A DNA stretch of 17,165 bases from Parvibaculum sp. GTDB lineage: Bacteria > Pseudomonadota > Alphaproteobacteria > Parvibaculales > Parvibaculaceae. The notes under the pieces were generated by a model, which made no database searches, was not told the origin of the DNA, and worked only from the letters and a program-made list of their open reading frames with translations. Positions 1 through 5,933 of this stretch are shown piece by piece. The translations under genes and the position numbers were made by a program. The DNA lies in the NCBI GenBank assembly GCA_020062605.1, contig JAGUWA010000066.1, positions 1 through 17,165 of the forward strand, written 5' to 3'. Each line of letters starts with the position of its first letter. Position 1 is the first letter of the stretch.

Positions 1-542
1 CCCGGATAGCCATTGGTACGCCCGCCGAGCGCCCCGAGCGGGCCGCCTGCAAGAAAGACGAAGCGCGCCGCGCCGCCCATCAATCCGGAAATCGCCGCCG
101 AGGCGCCGACAACCGGAATGTCCGAGCCCGAATAGAGAACGACATGCAGAGCCGCCCCCGCGATGCCGCAAAGAAAATAGAAAAGGAAAAAGCGCCCCGT
201 GCCGAGCCGCCGCGCCACCGGCGATCCGAAGGCGAGCAGCCACACGCTGTTGACGATGAGATGCTCCCATCCGCCATGCAGGAATGTGTAGGTGATCGGC
301 GTCCAGAACTGCGCGCCCACACCGCCCGGGAAATCGGGCTGAAGCACGGCAATCCCCGGGAGGTAGCGCGCCGGGATCAGCGAAAAGAAAAGGATGATCT
401 GCTCCTGCATCTCCCATGACAGCGAGACGGCGAGAAGATGCACACCGATAATGAGCGCAAGCAGCGCGAGCACGGGGCCCGGCACGTTAAAGGCCGGTGG
501 TTCCCGCCGCGGCGGCAGGCCGGTCGAATAGGGATCAGCCAT
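1..542 (-). CDS. Rhomboid-family intramembrane serine protease, 3' end beyond window
   Basis: This is an open reading frame of 180 codons that starts with ATG at 542 and continues past the left edge. The rhomboid hallmarks are visible. A first hydrophobic segment lies at about residues 22-40. The TM2 motif FLHGGWEHLIVN has His89, His94 and Asn98, and the catalytic GASA motif has Ser148. The second catalytic residue, a His in TM6, would lie outside the window, so activity cannot be confirmed. The start codon overlaps the 3' end of the upstream isomerase gene by 8 bases, which implies translational coupling in one minus-strand transcript. A purine-rich GGAGG lies about 11 bases upstream. Rhomboids cleave transmembrane substrates in the inner membrane; the substrate here is unknown. 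No other family fits both motifs. Confidence 0.9.
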   Translation of the reverse strand, partial: MADPYSTGLPPRREPPAFNVPGPVLALLALIIGVHLLAVSLSWEMQEQIILFFSLIPARYLPGIAVLQPDFPGGVGAQFWTPITYTFLHGGWEHLIVNSVWLLAFGSPVARRLGTGRFFLFYFLCGIAGAALHVVLYSGSDIPVVGASAAISGLMGGAARFVFLAGGPLGALGGRTNGYP

Positions 543-1137
543 GAAGAAGCGCCGCCTCCACCAGCGGAAGCCGGTCGTTGCCAAAATACATGTCGGTCTC
601 GTTCACATACATGGTGGGCGAGCCGAAGCCGCCGCGCGCGATGAGTTCTTCCGTATTGGCCCGCAGCCGGCCCTTCACATCGTCGCTCTTGATCCGCTCG
701 CCGACCTCGTTCCAGTCGAGCCCGGCAGCCACGCAGATTTCCTCCAGCACCTCCGGCTGGCTGATATCCTTGAGATCGCCCCAGTAGCTGCGGAACGTGG
801 CCCAGGCGAATGCCGGGAGTTTGCCCTCGTCCTGCGCCACGATCGCCGCCCGCATCGCATCGACCGAGCGCACCGGAAACACCGGCGGCCGGCCGATCTC
901 GATGCCGCAATAGCGCGCCCAGTCCTGCAAATCCTTGACGTAGTACCGGCCTTTGACGGGATGCGGGTTCGCCCTCGCCTCGTAGACGCTTTCGTTAACG
1001 TCGTTGAACACGCCGCCGACAAGGATCGGTTTCCACACCATCTCCGCTTTCGTTCGCTCGACCAGAGCCTCGATCCGGCTGAAGGCGAGATAGGTCCACG
1101 GGCTGGAGCAATCGAAGAAGAATTCGAGCTTTGCCAA
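535..1137 (-). CDS. 2-hydroxychromene-2-carboxylate isomerase-like (DsbA/kappa-GST fold)
   Basis: The product is 200 residues from a TTG start at 1137, close to the usual length for this family. The N-terminus has the thioredoxin-fold strand EFFFDCSSPWTYLAF (Ser11/Ser12 and Pro13 at the glutathione-binding position). The C-terminus has GGFGSPTMYVNE with the cis-Pro at 174, followed by the MYFGNDRL motif typical of HCCA isomerases. The family isomerises hydroxychromene carboxylates in naphthalene-type degradation, or acts as a cytosolic glutathione-dependent isomerase; the true substrate here is unknown. A longer frame reaches 1311, but those extra 58 residues are Arg/Cys-rich and unlike the family, so I prefer the TTG. 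The Shine-Dalgarno GGACGGAC is weak. It is the first gene of a two-gene unit with the rhomboid gene. A 16-base palindrome lies 24 bases upstream. Confidence 0.85.
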   Translation of the reverse strand: MAKLEFFFDCSSPWTYLAFSRIEALVERTKAEMVWKPILVGGVFNDVNESVYEARANPHPVKGRYYVKDLQDWARYCGIEIGRPPVFPVRSVDAMRAAIVAQDEGKLPAFAWATFRSYWGDLKDISQPEVLEEICVAAGLDWNEVGERIKSDDVKGRLRANTEELIARGGFGSPTMYVNETDMYFGNDRLPLVEAALLHG

Positions 1138-1160
1138 TTTGTCCGTCCGTTTTCGGGAAT

Positions 1161-1176
1161 GCCAATTGCAATTGGC
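1161..1176. promoter_or_regulatory. 16-base perfect palindrome, candidate operator of the isomerase-rhomboid unit
   Basis: GCCAATTG is followed immediately by its reverse complement CAATTGGC. It sits 24 bases upstream of the TTG start of the isomerase gene, where a repressor or activator dimer could bind. No regulator gene is present in the window, so its partner is unknown. Confidence 0.4.
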
Positions 1177-1388
1177 GCGGAGTGTCGCGCGCCCGGAGAC
1201 ATGCCGCAACCTGCTTTCCCGCCTGTCGCAGCGCGGCACAGCCTTAACGGGAAGTTGACGTGCCGAAACGGGAAAGCCCGTGCCAGAGCCGCCGCAGACG
1301 ATCCCGCGCAATCGGAATGCTTAACGGGTGGAGCGGGAAAATATCCTGAAAACGGCAGATTTCTGCGGTTATTAACGAAAGGTAACTG

Positions 1389-1405
1389 CTGGCACACCGG
1401 TTGCA
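1389..1405 (+). promoter_or_regulatory. Sigma-54 (RpoN) -24/-12 promoter for the CsgG-like gene
   Basis: The sequence CTGGCAC, five bases, then TTGCA matches the sigma-54 consensus YTGGCACG-N4-TTGCW at every core base except the last base of the -24 element (A in place of G). The GG and GC dinucleotides are spaced exactly as required. The predicted start site at about 1416 leaves a leader of about 90 bases before the GTG start at 1504. Sigma-54 promoters need an ATP-dependent enhancer-binding activator; none is encoded here. Confidence 0.7.
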
Positions 1406-1503
1406 AACCTACGGGCAACAGAGCGGTCGGCGGCGCGCTGGCAAGATCGAAAAACAATGATCGCCAGCGCCAACCTTCGACCGGTGACCACCAGGAGGCC
1501 AAA

Positions 1504-2568
1504 GTGTTTTCAACTGTTGTGACGAACGCGGCGAGGAAAGGACTACCCAGGCGAACGCTGGGAGCTCTCGCCATGGCTTTCGCACTTACGGGCTGTGTCA
1601 GCGCCAATGCGGGCTCCGATGGCCGCTATGCCGCGCCGATCGGAAACGCCCCCGTCATCAACAACGAAACGCCCTATTCCAACGCGTTGCGCTGCCTCGC
1701 GAACCACGTGCCCGCCAGCACGACGGCGACGCGTATCGCGGTCGGCAACATCCGCGACTACACCGGCAAGTCGGAAGCTGACGGAACCGGCATGAAGATC
1801 ACGCAGGGCGCCTCGCTGATGGCGATGTCCGCTCTCGGAAAGGCCGGCGTGCCGCTCGTCGAGCGTTACGACACCTCGATCACCGAACTCGAACTCAAAT
1901 ATACCAACAACAAGCTGATCGGCGACGGCGGCGAGCAGGACGACTACCGCAAGATCTATGCGGGCGAGATCCGTGGCTCCGACTACTATCTCGTCGGCGG
2001 CATCACCGAACTCAACTTCAACATCCAGTCCGGCGGCCTCAATGCGGGCTTTGCAGAAGGGGGCGACATGGGCGCGGCGGCGAATGCTTCCGCTTCCACC
2101 TACGTCATGAACATCGGCCTCGACCTGCGCCTCGTGAACAGCCGTACGCTCGAAGTCGTCGACTATGTTTCCTATCAGAAGCAGATCGTCGGCCGGGAGA
2201 TCAAGGCAGGCGTGTTCGACTTCTTCGGCGGTAATCTCTTCTCGCTTGGCGTCGGCACCAGCGCGCAGGAGCCGCTCCAGCTCGCGGTCCGCGCCGTTGT
2301 CGAACGGGCCGTTCTGAAGCTGCTGGTGCCGCTCTATGGCGTGAACCCGGCCGACTGCGCCCGCTTCCCCGGCAACAAGGACCCGATGGGCCAGATCGAC
2401 TACCGCCAGGCCAATCCCGGCGCGAAGGCGAAGCCGATGAACAGCCAGCGTGTCGCGCAGGCTCCCTCCTCCGCACGCGAAGAGCGCAGCCCCGCCGGCA
2501 ACGATCCCTACGCCTACTATTCGGAGCCGGTCTTCGATGCCGGCAGCCTCCGCGGCGGCACTTACTGA
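1504..2568 (+). CDS. CsgG/HfaB-family outer-membrane lipoprotein (secretion channel)
   Basis: The product is 354 residues from a GTG at 1504, chosen because AGGAGG lies 5 bases upstream and a lipoprotein signal follows. An Arg/Lys N-region precedes a hydrophobic stretch and the lipobox LTGC, with Cys31 as the lipidated residue. Residues about 60-300 resemble the CsgG family: conserved IAVGNIRDYTGK near the start, an ITQGASLMAMSALGKAGVPLVERYD segment in the middle (cited in parts), and a C-terminal VVERAVLKLL helix. CsgG forms the curli-subunit export channel in the outer membrane; HfaB is the Caulobacter holdfast-anchor homologue. The last ~55 residues form a Pro/Ser/Gln-rich tail. The frame extends upstream antisense to the isomerase gene, but that part is not coding. 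The likely substrate could be the Asn-rich secreted protein at 4637-5626; that is inference. Expression is probably sigma-54 dependent. Confidence 0.85.
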   Translation: MFSTVVTNAARKGLPRRTLGALAMAFALTGCVSANAGSDGRYAAPIGNAPVINNETPYSNALRCLANHVPASTTATRIAVGNIRDYTGKSEADGTGMKITQGASLMAMSALGKAGVPLVERYDTSITELELKYTNNKLIGDGGEQDDYRKIYAGEIRGSDYYLVGGITELNFNIQSGGLNAGFAEGGDMGAAANASASTYVMNIGLDLRLVNSRTLEVVDYVSYQKQIVGREIKAGVFDFFGGNLFSLGVGTSAQEPLQLAVRAVVERAVLKLLVPLYGVNPADCARFPGNKDPMGQIDYRQANPGAKAKPMNSQRVAQAPSSAREERSPAGNDPYAYYSEPVFDAGSLRGGTY

Positions 2569-2590
2569 TCCAGACTTCCCACCGAATTAT

Positions 2591-2629
2591 CGGCGATGTC
2601 GGAGACCGAAATGAAAAACGACATCGCCG
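2591..2629. terminator. 11-bp inverted repeat after the CsgG-like gene
   Basis: CGGCGATGTCG at 2591-2601 and CGACATCGCCG at 2619-2629 are perfectly complementary, separated by a 17-base loop that includes five A residues. It starts 22 bases after the stop codon. There is no T-run, so it could stabilise the 3' end or terminate weakly rather than act as a classical intrinsic terminator. Confidence 0.45.
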
Positions 2630-2753
2630 GTTCCCACCCTCAATGCGTCTTGCTGGTCGGCCTCCGGCACGCGCTTGAGAGCACAAGCGGGGCTTGCCCG
2701 CCGATCCCGGGACAGGATTTCTGAGTTTCCTTTTCCGTTCCGGAAGACCACTT

Positions 2754-2783
2754 GGGAGGGCCTCGCGCCCTCCCTCTTTTTTT
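2754..2783 (+). terminator. Rho-independent terminator
   Basis: The stem GGGAGGGC (2754-2761) pairs with GCCCTCCC (2767-2774) around a 5-base loop and is followed by TC and seven T residues. It would stop plus-strand transcription from the CsgG-like gene just before the convergent exporter gene ends at 2789. Seen from the minus strand there is no T-run after the stem. Confidence 0.85.
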
Positions 2784-2788
2784 GCGGT

Positions 2789-3106
2789 TTATCCTTCCGC
2801 GAGCTTGAGCATCACGACGCCCGTCACGATGAGAGCGATTGCGGAAAGGCGGAGGGGAGACGCGCTCTCGCCGAGCACGACGATGCCGAGAACGGCCGCG
2901 CCGACGACGCCGATGCCAGTCCACACGGCATAGGCGGTTCCCAGCGGCAGCGTCCGCATCGCCTGGACGAGGAACCAGACGGCAGCGAGAAGCGCCGCGA
3001 CGTTGAACGCCACCATGAGCGGCTTCGTGAAGCCGTCGCTTGCCTTGAGCGTAAAGGCCCAGACGATTTCAGCCGCGCTTGCAAAGAGAAGATGGAGCCA
3101 GGCCAT
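2789..3106 (-). CDS. sugE: SMR-family guanidinium exporter (Gdx/SugE type)
   Basis: The 105-residue product has four hydrophobic segments, as expected for a small multidrug resistance transporter that works as an inner-membrane dimer. Glu13, Trp16, Tyr59 and Trp62 fall at the positions known for the Gdx (guanidinium exporter) subtype, and the signature GTAYAVWTGIG is present. The family exchanges guanidinium ion for protons. By simple counting, position 42 is Ala where characterised Gdx proteins have Ser, which may slightly alter specificity. The start at 3106 is chosen over an upstream ATG (3151) because GGAGAGG lies just before it and the upstream codons read through the riboswitch. The guanidine-II riboswitch upstream strongly supports guanidine as substrate and signal. 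A quaternary-ammonium exporter is the alternative. Confidence 0.92.
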   Translation of the reverse strand: MAWLHLLFASAAEIVWAFTLKASDGFTKPLMVAFNVAALLAAVWFLVQAMRTLPLGTAYAVWTGIGVVGAAVLGIVVLGESASPLRLSAIALIVTGVVMLKLAEG

Positions 3107-3126
3107 GTGCCTCTCCTGACGAAGAA

Positions 3127-3183
3127 GCGAGGCCGTCCCCGCGATTGACATGAAGGCTGAAACCTTCGGCAGGGCCGTCCCTG
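3127..3183 (-). promoter_or_regulatory. Guanidine-II (mini-ykkC) riboswitch
   Basis: Read on the minus strand, two short hairpins both have the tetraloop ACGG, matching the ACGR loops that define this class. The distal hairpin (3183-3170) has a perfect 5-bp stem, CAGGG with CCCTG. The proximal hairpin (3142-3127) has a 6-bp stem, GCGGGG with CCTCGC, including one G-U pair. A 27-base linker separates them. The second hairpin ends about 20 bases before the exporter start, next to the Shine-Dalgarno. In this known class, guanidinium binding to both loops promotes loop-loop pairing and frees the ribosome-binding site, switching on the exporter. Confidence 0.88.
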
Positions 3184-3191
3184 TCGGATCA

Positions 3192-3198
3192 GTTATAG
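3192..3198 (-). promoter_or_regulatory. Candidate -10 element of the exporter gene
   Basis: On the minus strand CTATAAC lies about 10 bases before the first riboswitch hairpin, so transcription would begin right at the aptamer. No good -35 sequence is visible 16-18 bases further upstream (CTTCCG is the nearest), so confidence is limited. Confidence 0.4.
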
Positions 3199-3290
3199 CA
3201 AAGCGGAGGGGAACCGGAAGCCCCGGATCGGGCCTTGTCCGGCGGTTGAGCGCTGCCCCGGGTCAAAAGGGTTGCACCTCGTGTGAGTCC

Positions 3291-3323
3291 CCTTATATCG
3301 ACACTTACTGTGTCAATATAAGG
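3291..3323. promoter_or_regulatory. Palindromic operator, copy 1, before the first DUF2147 gene
   Basis: The left arm CCTTATATCGACAC and right arm GTGTCAATATAAGG pair at 13 of 14 positions around the 5-base centre TTACT. The single mismatch (C against A) recurs at the same place in the copy at 3851-3893. The right arm ends 13 bases before the ATG at 3337 and contains a -10-like TATAAG, so a bound protein would probably block transcription. TetR-type repressors use sites of this shape; no regulator is encoded in the window. Confidence 0.7.
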
Positions 3324-3336
3324 CTGGGAGCAACTC

Positions 3337-3795
3337 ATGACTTTTGGAATTCGCAGACTCGCGCTTATGTGCGCAGTCGCTCTCTTTTCCGGGGCGGCCG
3401 CCCTCTTCGCACATCCTGCCATCGCGGACAGCGGCTCGGCGGCAGGCAAATGGATGATCCACCACCCGCTGAGCGGCGAGCCGCTCATGATCGTCGAGAT
3501 CGAGGAAAAGGACGGCGCGCTGGAGGGCCATATCGTAAAGCTCGCCGAGGGGCCGGAAGACGCGATCTGCTGGAGCTGCACGGGCGAGAACAGGAACAAG
3601 CCGCTGGCGGGCATCAAATTCCTGTCAGGCTTCCGCCCCGACGCGATGGGCTGGAGCGGCGGTTTCCTGCTGCAGCCGGCGACGGGCACGGTCTCGCCCG
3701 CCCGTCTCGAACTCGTGGACGGCGGCAGGGCGCTGCTGATGACCACGGGCCGTGGGCCCCTCCGGGTGGACCAGAAGTGGGAGCGGATCGACTGA
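3337..3795 (+). CDS. DUF2147 secreted protein, paralogue 1
   Basis: The product is 152 residues. An N-terminal signal peptide (Arg6/Arg7, hydrophobic core, likely cleavage after Ala-Asp near residue 31) indicates export to the periplasm. The rest fits the DUF2147 pattern: GKW near the start, VEIEEKDGALEGHIVKL, a CWSC pair at about residues 79-82, a WSGG motif and a terminal KWERID. The molecular role of DUF2147 is not known. The start ATG follows GGGAG at about 7 bases. A diverged second copy begins 124 bases downstream with its own operator, so each appears to be a separately controlled gene and not a simple two-gene operon. The leader after the operator is extremely short. The two Cys could form a disulfide. 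Confidence 0.85.
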   Translation: MTFGIRRLALMCAVALFSGAAALFAHPAIADSGSAAGKWMIHHPLSGEPLMIVEIEEKDGALEGHIVKLAEGPEDAICWSCTGENRNKPLAGIKFLSGFRPDAMGWSGGFLLQPATGTVSPARLELVDGGRALLMTTGRGPLRVDQKWERID

Positions 3796-3816
3796 TCCCG
3801 TCACAAAACCTTGCCG

Positions 3817-3854
3817 AACCCGCGTGTGAGCCTGCTTGGCCTCGCATGCGGGTT
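3817..3854 (+). terminator. 12-bp hairpin after the first DUF2147 gene
   Basis: AACCCGCGTGTG (3817-3828) can pair with CGCATGCGGGTT (3843-3854), using two G-U pairs in RNA. It lies 22 bases after the stop codon, has no T-run, and its 3' arm overlaps the next operator by four bases. It may be a weak terminator or 3' end stabiliser. Confidence 0.4.
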
Positions 3855-3893
3855 GATATATATCGGCAGTGATACTGCCAATATAGATCAACC
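3851..3893. promoter_or_regulatory. Palindromic operator, copy 2, before the second DUF2147 gene
   Basis: The left arm (3851-3869) ends TATATCGGCAG and the right arm (3875-3893) begins CTGCCAATATA; the 19-base arms pair at 17 positions around centre TGATA. The inner half-sites follow the same pattern as copy 1: TATATCGRCAS on the left and STGYCAATATA on the right, each with a 5-base centre. The outer arms (GGTTGAT with ATCAACC) are unique to this copy, and TTGGCCT (3836-3842) with AGGCCAA (3894-3900) extend the symmetry across an 8-base interruption. Confidence 0.7.
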
Positions 3894-3919
3894 AGGCCAA
3901 AAAGTTGGGGGAGAGAAAC

Positions 3920-4357
3920 ATGACGATCCGGCTTCACATTGCCTCCCTGGCGCTTCTCGCCGCAGCGGCTTTCGCCCTGCCCGCCTCCGCCGATACTGGC
4001 GCGCCGCTCGGCAAGTGGCGCACCTTTGACCCGGACACGGGCGCGCCCAAAACGGTAGTCGAAATCACCGAAACGGACGGCGCGCTCACGGGCACCATCG
4101 TCGAATTGCTCGATGACGGCGAAACCACCTGCTCGCAATGCGATGGCGACAGGAAGAACCAGCCGCTTGTCGGCATGGTCATCCTGTGGGACGTGAAGCC
4201 AAAGGGCGGCGAATGGTCCGGCGGCACGATCCTGCGCCCGGCCAACGGCAAAACGGCGAACGCCAGCCTCGAACTCACCGATGGCGGCTCGAAGCTCGAG
4301 GTCACCGGCTCGAAAGGCATCATGAGCCGCAGCCAGACCTGGGAACGCGTCGAGTAG
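3920..4357 (+). CDS. DUF2147 secreted protein, paralogue 2
   Basis: The product is 145 residues from the ATG at 3920, placed 5-6 bases after a strong GGGGGAGAG ribosome-binding site. A TTG at 3905 in frame would lie inside that site and is rejected. The signal peptide ends near PASA-DTGA, residues 21-26. The mature part shares the paralogue's GKW, VVEITETDGALTG, a CSQC pair, EWSGG, LELTDGG and WERVE motifs, but the two proteins differ at many positions, so the duplication is old. DUF2147 function is unknown; a periplasmic or envelope role follows from the signal peptide. The shared operator suggests the same regulator and inducer for both copies. Confidence 0.87.
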   Translation: MTIRLHIASLALLAAAAFALPASADTGAPLGKWRTFDPDTGAPKTVVEITETDGALTGTIVELLDDGETTCSQCDGDRKNQPLVGMVILWDVKPKGGEWSGGTILRPANGKTANASLELTDGGSKLEVTGSKGIMSRSQTWERVE

Positions 4358-4415
4358 GACGCACGCAAAGCACAGGCTTCCTCAGGGCGGTTCTTTCCTC
4401 CGCCGCCCGCACCCC

Positions 4416-4461
4416 GGCTCCCGTTTGCCCCGCCCTTCACGAGATCGGGCAGGCGGGAGCC
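4416..4461 (+). terminator. Long hairpin after the DUF2147 pair
   Basis: GGCTCCCG (4416-4423) and CGGGAGCC (4454-4461) are perfectly complementary, with an inner TGCCC/GGGCA helix (4426-4430 with 4447-4451) separated by a 2-by-2 internal loop. It lies about 60 bases after the stop and is followed by GCTTTGTT, a poor T-run. It is terminator-like. Confidence 0.45.
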
Positions 4462-4554
4462 GCTTTGTTCCGGTGGCCTGCATGGGGGAGGACAGTCCCG
4501 ACGGAGAGACTTTCGCCGGGATGACATCTTGTTTGGAGCACGCAGAAGCGAAAT

Positions 4555-4578
4555 CGGGGAGAGCTTTCGCTCTCCCCG
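4555..4578 (-). terminator. Hairpin terminator downstream of the Asn-rich gene
   Basis: CGGGGAGAGC and GCTCTCCCCG form a perfect 10-bp stem. On the minus strand the loop is GAAA, a stable GNRA tetraloop, followed by ATTTCGCTTC. It lies 59 bases beyond the stop of the Asn-rich gene and could also serve the convergent DUF2147 transcript. Confidence 0.55.
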
Positions 4579-4636
4579 TCTCTCAAGCAACAGCAGTGCG
4601 CGGATGAAGCAGGCTGACGCCCCGCCGTCGCTTTCC

Positions 4637-5626
4637 TTAGTAGCCGACGCCGCCGGAGAAGAAGGCCCCGCCTGTCGCCGCGATTTCCTCGCCCTTCTCG
4701 CTCTTGCGGATGAACACTTCCGCATAGGCCATGCGTGTCGCCGCCGGAACCTGGCTGTAGCCGTAGTCCCGCTGCTGCGGCACGCAGGCGAGCATGCCAT
4801 TAGAGCCGTGGCGGAGCGCCTCGCCGGGGCGGCACTCGATCACATAGCCGCCAAGATAATCCGGCTTTGCATTGTCGCCTTTACCTGCCATACGGCCGAT
4901 CGTGGCGACGAGCATGTCGCCGGCAACGCAATGGAAGAGCTCGACATCGTCTTCCGGGCCGATTTCGGTAGCCGTGCTGCTGACGCGCGCCGCCTCTTCC
5001 AGGCCCTTTGCGCTGACGCAGATCGCCTTCACAGGCTTCAAGACGCTTGCCGTGCGCACGATCACATTGAGCGCGCCCACCGGCGCCGCCTGGGGTGCGG
5101 AGACATAATAGCTCGAACCGCCACCGCCATAGCCGCCACCGCTGCCATTGCCGATCGCGACCGAACTCGTACGGTCGAGCGCGGACGAGGCGCTGTCCGC
5201 CGCCGCGTTCGCATTGGCGATGGCGGTCGCGGTTGCATTCGCATTCGCCGAGGCATTGGCGTTCACATTCACCTCGACATTGATGTTGTTCTCGTTGTGG
5301 TTGTTGTTCGTGTTGGTGTTCGTGTTGTTATTGATGTTGGTGTTCTTGTTGTAGTTGTTGTTCTCGTTGAAATTGAAGTTCTCGTTGTAGTTGTAGTTGA
5401 AGTTGACGTTCTTGTTGCCGCCCTTGCCGCCGCCATGGCCTTTGCCGCCACCGCCATCATCGCAGCCACAATCATTGCTCGGAGGCGGAGGCGGATTACA
5501 GCCGCCGCCGCATGCCGAGGCGGGATCGGCTCCACCGATTGCATAGAAGAACACCGTGGCTCCGAAGGCAGCCGCCACGAGAGCCAGCCTGCCGCTGGCC
5601 GTCTTTTTGAAAGTCATCTGCTTCAT
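4637..5626 (-). CDS. Secreted Asn-rich repeat protein, candidate surface fibre or adhesin subunit
   Basis: The product is 329 residues from the ATG at 5626, which has GGGAG 7 bases upstream. It does not match a family I can name. The layout is clear. A basic N-region (MKQMTFKKT) and hydrophobic core form a signal peptide, probably cleaved after ASA near residue 38. Next comes a Cys/Pro/Gly segment (CGGGC, five Pro, CGC, then Gly-rich to about residue 70), and then an alternating Asn-X tract at 71-140 that grades into Ala-rich sequence. A Gly-rich linker (about 159-170) leads to a C-terminal domain (about 180-329) with four Cys. Alternation of Asn with Val, Phe, Tyr, Thr or Glu would place Asn on one face of a beta strand, as in amyloid or beta-solenoid proteins. 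A sigma-54-like promoter lies upstream. A link to the CsgG-like channel is inferred. Confidence 0.8.
   Translation of the reverse strand: MKQMTFKKTASGRLALVAAAFGATVFFYAIGGADPASACGGGCNPPPPPSNDCGCDDGGGGKGHGGGKGGNKNVNFNYNYNENFNFNENNNYNKNTNINNNTNTNTNNNHNENNINVEVNVNANASANANATATAIANANAAADSASSALDRTSSVAIGNGSGGGYGGGGSSYYVSAPQAAPVGALNVIVRTASVLKPVKAICVSAKGLEEAARVSSTATEIGPEDDVELFHCVAGDMLVATIGRMAGKGDNAKPDYLGGYVIECRPGEALRHGSNGMLACVPQQRDYGYSQVPAATRMAYAEVFIRKSEKGEEIAATGGAFFSGGVGY
5207..5416 (-). repeat. Degenerate AAC-rich codon tract encoding alternating Asn-X
   Basis: About 70 codons, residues 71-140 of the secreted protein. On the plus strand it appears as GTT-rich sequence. Asn occupies every second residue for long stretches, with register breaks near residues 114-115 and a change to Asn-Ala and Thr-Ala dipeptides at the C-terminal end. 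The six-base unit AAC-NNN repeats imperfectly, which would favour length change by slippage or recombination. Confidence 0.85.
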
Positions 5627-5700
5627 CCTGACACTCCCGGTCCAAATGGACACGTTGGCCTGCGTCTTTTCCGGACCTTGTCCGGCTCCTGCCCGCCACG

Positions 5701-5718
5701 ATGCAGAAGCCGTGCCGC
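5701..5718 (-). promoter_or_regulatory. Sigma-54-like promoter for the Asn-rich gene
   Basis: On the minus strand CGGCACG, four bases, then CTGCA resembles TGGCACG-N4-TTGCW, with one mismatch in each half and the exact GG-to-GC spacing. The predicted start site at about 5691 gives a leader of about 65 bases before 5626. It is weaker than the site at 1389. Confidence 0.5.
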
Positions 5719-5858
5719 CGCGGCCGAAACGGCGCACGGGCTGCCGTCCAATGGTTAACGCATCGCCGTGAGACGTCGCCGGTTGCCCGCCAACCCCGCT
5801 AGCCGAAGCGCGTTAACGCCTCTGCCATGCCCTCTGCAGGCGGCATGCCGCGCAACCT

Positions 5859-5872
5859 GTTGAAGCTTCAAC
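5859..5872. promoter_or_regulatory. Perfect 14-base palindrome between divergent sigma-54-like promoters
   Basis: GTTGAAG is followed by its reverse complement CTTCAAC. It lies about 85 bases upstream of the predicted plus-strand start site and about 170 upstream of the minus-strand one, distances at which sigma-54 enhancer-binding activators usually bind. The assignment is inference. Confidence 0.4.
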
Positions 5873-5916
5873 CAAATTTCACGAGCCTGCGCTGCCGCCG
5901 GCTGTCTCATTAACGG

Positions 5917-5933
5917 TTGGCACGCTTTCTGCT
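5917..5933 (+). promoter_or_regulatory. Sigma-54-like promoter for the PAS-domain gene
   Basis: TTGGCACG, four bases, then CTGCT matches all of the -24 consensus and four of five -12 bases, with exact spacing. The predicted start site at about 5944 leaves a leader of about 180 bases, which includes the hairpin at 6086-6115. Confidence 0.5.

Larger units (their letters stand above)
1138..1503. other. Divergent intergenic region
   Basis: This 366-base gap separates the divergent isomerase and CsgG-like genes. It contains a perfect palindrome at 1161-1176, two copies of CTTAACGGG (1243-1251 and 1320-1328), an imperfect inverted repeat at 1351-1370 (AACGGCAGA with TCTGCGGTT, one mismatch), a sigma-54-type promoter at 1389-1405 and a strong Shine-Dalgarno AGGAGG at 1493-1498. 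I see no convincing small gene. Confidence 0.7.

Noticed and set aside
1243..1260. TTAACGG...TTGACG and other TTAACG hexamers as CtrA boxes
   Set aside because: No site shows two correct TTAA halves with 7-base spacing; the one near match has TTGA in the second half.
541..1503. Upstream extension of the CsgG-like frame
   Set aside because: It is antisense to the isomerase gene, and the GTG at 1504 has AGGAGG plus a lipoprotein signal directly after it.
4529..5758. A plus-strand frame with a Val/Ile-rich, membrane-like stretch
   Set aside because: The Val repeats are simply the GTT-rich antisense of the Asn (AAC) tract of the real gene on the minus strand.
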